64,000 bases of DNA from Rhyacichthys aspro (Eukaryota > Chordata > Actinopteri > Gobiiformes > Rhyacichthyidae): contig CM072160.1 of NCBI GenBank assembly GCA_036850595.1, positions 248,001-312,000 of the forward strand, given 5' to 3'. Under the pieces are notes generated by a model. That model saw only the letters and a program-made list of their open reading frames with translations. It did not search any database and had not been told where the DNA came from. How positions within the stretch are numbered: the stretch's first letter is position 1; each line of letters starts with the position of its first letter. Of the stretch, positions 60,401-64,000 are shown piece by piece. Both the position numbers and the translations under genes were made by a program.

Positions 60401-63400
60401 TGCTCACTACTTTTACTGATGCATTGTGGGAAACTGAGTGCACTACTATGGAGATATTACTGTGTGGATTCAGTCTGACCCAGTGGACTAGATCCTGAGT
60501 GACGATCCATAACCCACAGGTCTGGGTCCAGTCCAGGTCCAGGTCCGGGTCCAGGTCCAGGTCCAGGTCCAGTCTAGGTCCAGGTCCAGGTCCAGGTCCA
60601 GTCCAGGTCCAGTCCAGGTCCAGTCCAGGTCCAGTCCAGGTCCAGGTCCAGGTCCAGGTCCAGGTCCAGGTCCAGGTCCAGGTCCAGTCCGGGTCCAGGT
60701 CCAGGTCCAGGTCCGGGTCCAGGTCCAGTCCAGGTCCGGGTCCATATCAGAGTCTTGTACTGGCCTAATGTCTCCCTCTAGAGTTCAAAGTAATAAGCGT
60801 AGGCATGAGTAATGTGTGTTTGATTTGGTTTGACTGACTGGACCTGCCCGTCTTCAGGTAAACCACAGTGTTTTGGGGAAAAGCCTTTGGTCAAACTCAA
60901 AGTGAACTTTCAGTAAAACTGTAGTAAATCTTGGAGCGTGGTCACATGACCCTCTGACATCACTGTGAAAAAGATTTGAAGTAAAGCCTTTGAAACTCCT
61001 TAGACCGGAGCAGAGCATTATGGGATGCACGTTACCTTGGGAACAGGGTCGTCCAGTTGCCATAGTAACGCAGACTTATCATAGGAGGCCGCCAGGATCC
61101 GGGATCCCTGGAACAACAGGGATTTAAAGGGATTAGAATGGGTTTTAGTTGGACTTGAACAGGTTTTAGTTGGATTGGAACTGGTTTAAGATGGACCTTA
61201 AAAGGTTTTAGTTGGATTTGAATGGGTTGGTTTGATTTGACGGGTTTTAGATGGTTTTGAACTAGTTTTAGCCGGACCTGAACAGGTTTTAGCAGGTTTT
61301 ACTCACAGTGCGGTCCAGGTCGATGCAGGTCACGCTCTCGGTGAACCCGAACAACGTCGCTCCCAACGACAGTGAACCTGAGCAAAGAAGGACTCTGTTT
61401 TTAATAAAAAAGTCACGTCCGACAGAAAAATCCTGTGAAATTGTACGGTTTTACCGTTGGACACGTCCCAGAGTTTGATGAAGCGGTCGGTTCCGGCCGT
61501 GGCCAGTGTTTCTGCAGCAGAACTGAACCGGACCGAGTTCACGCCCTCCTCATGGGCCTCCTTCACAAAACACACACATTTATATAAATACATATAATAC
61601 ACAGATACATACAGAGCAGACCACGCCCTCCTCCACCACGGACCAATCAGAACGGTTTGTTTAAAATGCTGCCGGCTATTCTGATTGGTTGGATGTGTAT
61701 TTGCCCCGCCTCCTGAACCACAGTAAATCTTTGTAAAGAACAGAAAAAGAACTTGATGAATGGCCCAGAATCACCACAAACAAACCAAAGTCTGTTTAGA
61801 ACCAGACTCGGTCGGTTCAGTGGCACAGAGTCTGACCGACGAGAACTGGACCAAACCCTCAGTGTGGAACTAAAGCTGATGTTTAAATGACAGTTTTAGA
61901 AAAGACTGGAACAAAGCCTTGATATGTTTTACTCTGAATCAGTTGGAATGAGCTCTATGCAGCTGCAGTGCATTGTGGGAGTCTGAGTTCTCCTCTGAGC
62001 TATGACATAAACGCCTCTCTGAGTCTGAACAGAAAACAGAGAAAACAGAGAGAAAACAGAGCTGCAGTGTGTTGGGCAGAAAACACTGAGGCTTTGTGTT
62101 GAACAGAGTCAGCTCCAGTTTTCTCTGAAACACCACAGACTGAGCTAATCCTGTCTCCCACTGGTTTCTCTCAGTTTAAACATGAACAAATACGAACCAC
62201 TGAACATTTAATAACTCTCCACGTTCTTCATGAAGCTCCTGTCGCTTTTAAAATAATTAAATGTTATATTTGTGAACCATACACAACTGTGGTTTCCGAA
62301 CTCTGGGTCAGGAAACAGAAGTGGGTCACATTTTTACAGAAGATACAGAGGTCTGTGGCGTAAACAGAGACACGTGAGAAAACAGAAGGAGTTTTACCAG
62401 AACGAGGAGGGGTCTAGATGGGACCCGGGCCGAGACACAGAACAGAACCGGTCTGAACAGGTTCTCCTCCAGACTGCAGAACGAGTGGCCCCGCCTCTTC
62501 CTGTTACATCACAAACACAGGTCAAATGACTCTAAACCCTGCCTCTTCCTGTTACATCACAAACACAGGTCAAATGACTCTAAACCCCGCCTCTTCCTGT
62601 TACATCACAAACAAAGGTCAAATGACTCTAAACCCTGCCTCTTCCTGTTACATTACAAACACAGGTCAAATGACTCTAAACCCCACCTCTTCCTGTTACA
62701 TCACAAACACAGGTTGCATGACTAAACACCGCCTCTTCCTGTTACATCACAAACACAGGTCAAATGACTCTAAACCCCACCTCTTCCTGTTACATCACAA
62801 ACACAGGTCGCATGACTCTAAACCCCGCCTCTTCCTGTTACATCACAAACAAAGGTCAAATGACTATAAACCCCGCCTCTTCCTGTTACATCACAAACAC
62901 AGGTCGCATGACTAAACACTGCCTCTTCCTGTTACATCACAAAGACAGGTCAAATGACTCTAAACCCCACCTCTTCCTGTTACATCATAAACAAAGGTCA
63001 AATGACTCTAAACCCCGCCTCTTCCTGTTACATCACAAACACAGGTTGCATGACTAAACCCTGCCTCTTCCTGTTACATCACAAACACAGGTCGCATGAC
63101 TAAACACCGCCTCTTCCTGTTACATCACAAACACAGGTCGCATGACTAAACCCCGCCTTTTCCTGTTACATCACAAACACAGGTCGCATGACTAAACCCC
63201 GCCTTTTCCTGTTACATCACAAACACAGGTCGCATGACTCTAAACCCCGCCTCTTCCTGTTACATCATAAAACTATAATATAAACAAGTTTACATGTTTT
63301 TTTAAATGACTGATTTTTGGAGCATTTTGATTTCTTCAGTTTCAGTCTGTCTCTTTGTGAGTGAACAGGACTCACTGGAACAGGCCTCGGAGCGAGCTGA

Positions 63401-64000
63401 GGATTCTGGGAGAAGAGGCCGATGCTGATCTGAAGAGACACATGATCGATCATGATCAGTTCAGCTCAGATTATTGAACTGATCATATCTGGATCAAACC
63501 TGAGTCTCGGCGCAGGAAGTTCTCGGTCGGTCAGGGTCAGGGTCTGGTTCTGAGTCTGGTTCTGGTTCTGAGGAGACGTGCATCTGGACACGGGAGCGCT
63601 GCAGCTGAGACACAGACAGGTTAAAGAGTCAGAGAGAAATGAGAGGCAGAGCCACATGGACGGGACAGATGAGACTTACCTATCGGCGCTGACCTTTGAC
63701 CTGGTGACAGACTGCTGTTTCTGCAGCTTCACCTCACGAGCTCTGAGAGAGAGGTAAGAGGTCAGAGGTGATACAGAGCTGAGGACTTAAGGTCTCAGTA
63801 ACAATTAAGCCCTCACTGGTCCTGAGCTAAAGCTGACTCATACCTGTACTTCCTGTTTATTAACTGTACTTCCTGGTTATCACCTGTACTTCCTGGTTCT
63901 TACCGTGACTTCCTGTGGTTGTAGTGGTTCATGCGCCGTGCCTCCTCGCATTTCAATTGGATGAACTGCTCCAGGAGGCGGGACTCTCGCTCCACTTCCT
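54466..64000 (-). CDS. atg16l2: ATG16-like WD40 autophagy protein, partial (5' end outside window)
   Basis: Exons 5' to 3': 64000-63904 (cut by the window), 63742-63680, 63604-63500, 63429-63376, 61560-61455, 61377-61307, 61107-61036, 58427-58307, 57701-57596, 55861-55709, 55637-55590, 55316-55215, 54559-54466. The first encodes coiled-coil-like sequence (RESRLLEQFIQLKCEEARR). Then come a polar linker and seven WD40 blades: AHEEGVNSVRF...KLWDVSNG, ESVTCIDLD...LLWQLDD, TGHRRKVCA...RLWDV, SDVVCSENTVISGHFD...RLWDL, KVTSLDLSPD...LFDL, GSDSNKAVISPD...VYVWNV, SSVSSVSW...AVLWSDV-stop. Order and exon pattern match ATG16L proteins, which bring ATG5-ATG12 to membranes for LC3 lipidation. Divergence from the highly conserved ATG16L1 favours ATG16L2. 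Phases fit at all junctions except 63376 to 61560 (phase 2 to 0), so a short exon is probably missed there. Confidence 0.82.
54770..55213. repeat. 10-bp GGTGGGACTC minisatellite abutting a splice donor
   Basis: About 43 units of GGTGGGACTC / GATGGGACTT fill the last intron of the ATG16-like gene and end at the donor of the penultimate exon (55215). The frames on both strands are repeat translation. Confidence 0.95.
55990..57525. repeat. GGTGTGTTTCA / GGTGCGTTCA minisatellite
   Basis: About 1.5 kb of 10-11 bp units GGTGTGTTTCA, GGTGTGTTCA and GGTGCGTTCA, with a rarer CATATACGTTC variant. A block of roughly 345 bp is tandemly duplicated: the TGAGGTGTATTTCAGGTGAA sequence near 56799 recurs near 57146. 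Lies in an intron of the ATG16-like gene. Confidence 0.95.
57703..58255 (-). repeat. 33-bp minisatellite that begins at a splice acceptor
   Basis: About 17 near-identical 33-bp copies with cores ACACCTGTGAACATCAGCC and AATCAGAGACTAG. The first copy overlaps the acceptor of exon 57701-57596: on the sense strand each unit contains TGATGTTCACAG followed by GTGT, the same bases used at the true splice site. The unit is divisible by 3 and open on both strands (VNISQSETSTP; MFTGVLVSDWL); not a gene. Confidence 0.96.
58476..60362. repeat. C-rich telomere-like minisatellite (CCCTAACCCCTCAGT)n
   Basis: About 1.9 kb of units built from CCCTAACCCCTCAGT, CCCTAACCCCTAGT and CCCTCAGT. A block is repeated at large scale: the region around 59059-59340 closely matches 59649-59945. 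The sense strand of the ATG16-like intron is G-rich (GGGGTTAGGGACTGAGGG) and could form G-quadruplexes in DNA or pre-mRNA. Confidence 0.95.
60531..60745. repeat. GGTCCA hexamer array
   Basis: About 36 GGTCCA hexamers with CAGTCC and GGTCCGG variants, in an intron of the ATG16-like gene. Confidence 0.94.
61561..62515. other. Intron of the ATG16-like gene, possible missed exon
   Basis: No convincing exon was found here, although the phase mismatch between exons 63376 and 61560 predicts one in 61561-63375. The predicted exon should correspond to the linker just before the WD40 domain. Confidence 0.4.
62516..63265. repeat. 48-bp minisatellite
   Basis: About 16 copies of a roughly 41-48 bp unit with cores CCTCTTCCTGTTACATCACA and ACACAGGTCAAATGACTC. 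Variants switch AAATGACTCTAAA to GCATGACTAAA. Each copy holds TCTTCCTG (ETS-like core on the minus strand). Confidence 0.94.

Overview
This is nuclear DNA from a ray-finned (teleost-like) fish. It has vertebrate odorant receptor (OR) genes of the fish type, L2/Rex-like LINE fragments, a common teleost interspersed repeat, spliced vertebrate genes with GT-AG introns, and a very heavy load of short-unit minisatellites (by eye roughly a third of the window). There are no prokaryotic features.

Layout. (1) 1-18 kb: five OR genes on the minus strand (about 1.0-2.0, 4.5-5.4, 7.8-8.7, 13.7-14.6 and 17.0-18.0 kb). Four are intact single-exon genes. The one at 7.8-8.7 kb carries three single-base indels, two of which scramble the DRY motif. 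Long tandem arrays lie between them: a 12-mer array at 9.2-11.5 kb, telomere-like C-rich repeats at 12.6-13.2 kb and a 14-mer array ending at the stop codon of the fifth receptor. (2) 23-34 kb: two OR genes on the plus strand from a different, class-I-like subfamily. The first (23.3-24.2 kb) ends inside the first unit of a 2.3-kb minisatellite. The second (32.3-33.7 kb) starts at the last unit of a 1-kb minisatellite and is split by a 300-bp intron. A truncated LINE (29.4-30.45 kb) lies between them. (3) 35.6-47.9 kb: a complete minus-strand beta-arrestin 1 gene (arrb1), for which I could assemble 16 exons, 1245 nt and 414 codons plus stop, every junction phase-compatible. Most of its introns are filled by minisatellites, and one holds a second LINE copy. 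(4) 46.4-54.2 kb: a 3.7-4.0 kb segment carrying arrb1 exon 1 appears twice around a 100-N gap, which looks like two haplotypes placed in tandem. (5) 54.5-64 kb: the C-terminal part of a minus-strand ATG16-like WD40 gene (best match by recollection ATG16L2), 13 exons seen, 5' end outside the window.

How the genes relate. ORs are olfactory GPCRs and beta-arrestins desensitise and internalise GPCRs, so the cluster sits beside a gene that can act on its products; this is probably ancestral linkage and need not be functional. The ATG16-like gene belongs to the autophagy conjugation machinery and is unrelated.

The most unusual pattern is that several minisatellites contain the gene signals they touch. 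One array repeats the stop-codon end of an OR, one repeats the start-codon end of another OR (14 extra upstream ATGs), one repeats the 3' splice site of arrb1 exon 5, and one repeats the 3' splice site of an ATG16L exon. No homology search or RNA evidence was available; names rest on recognised motifs and exon structure.
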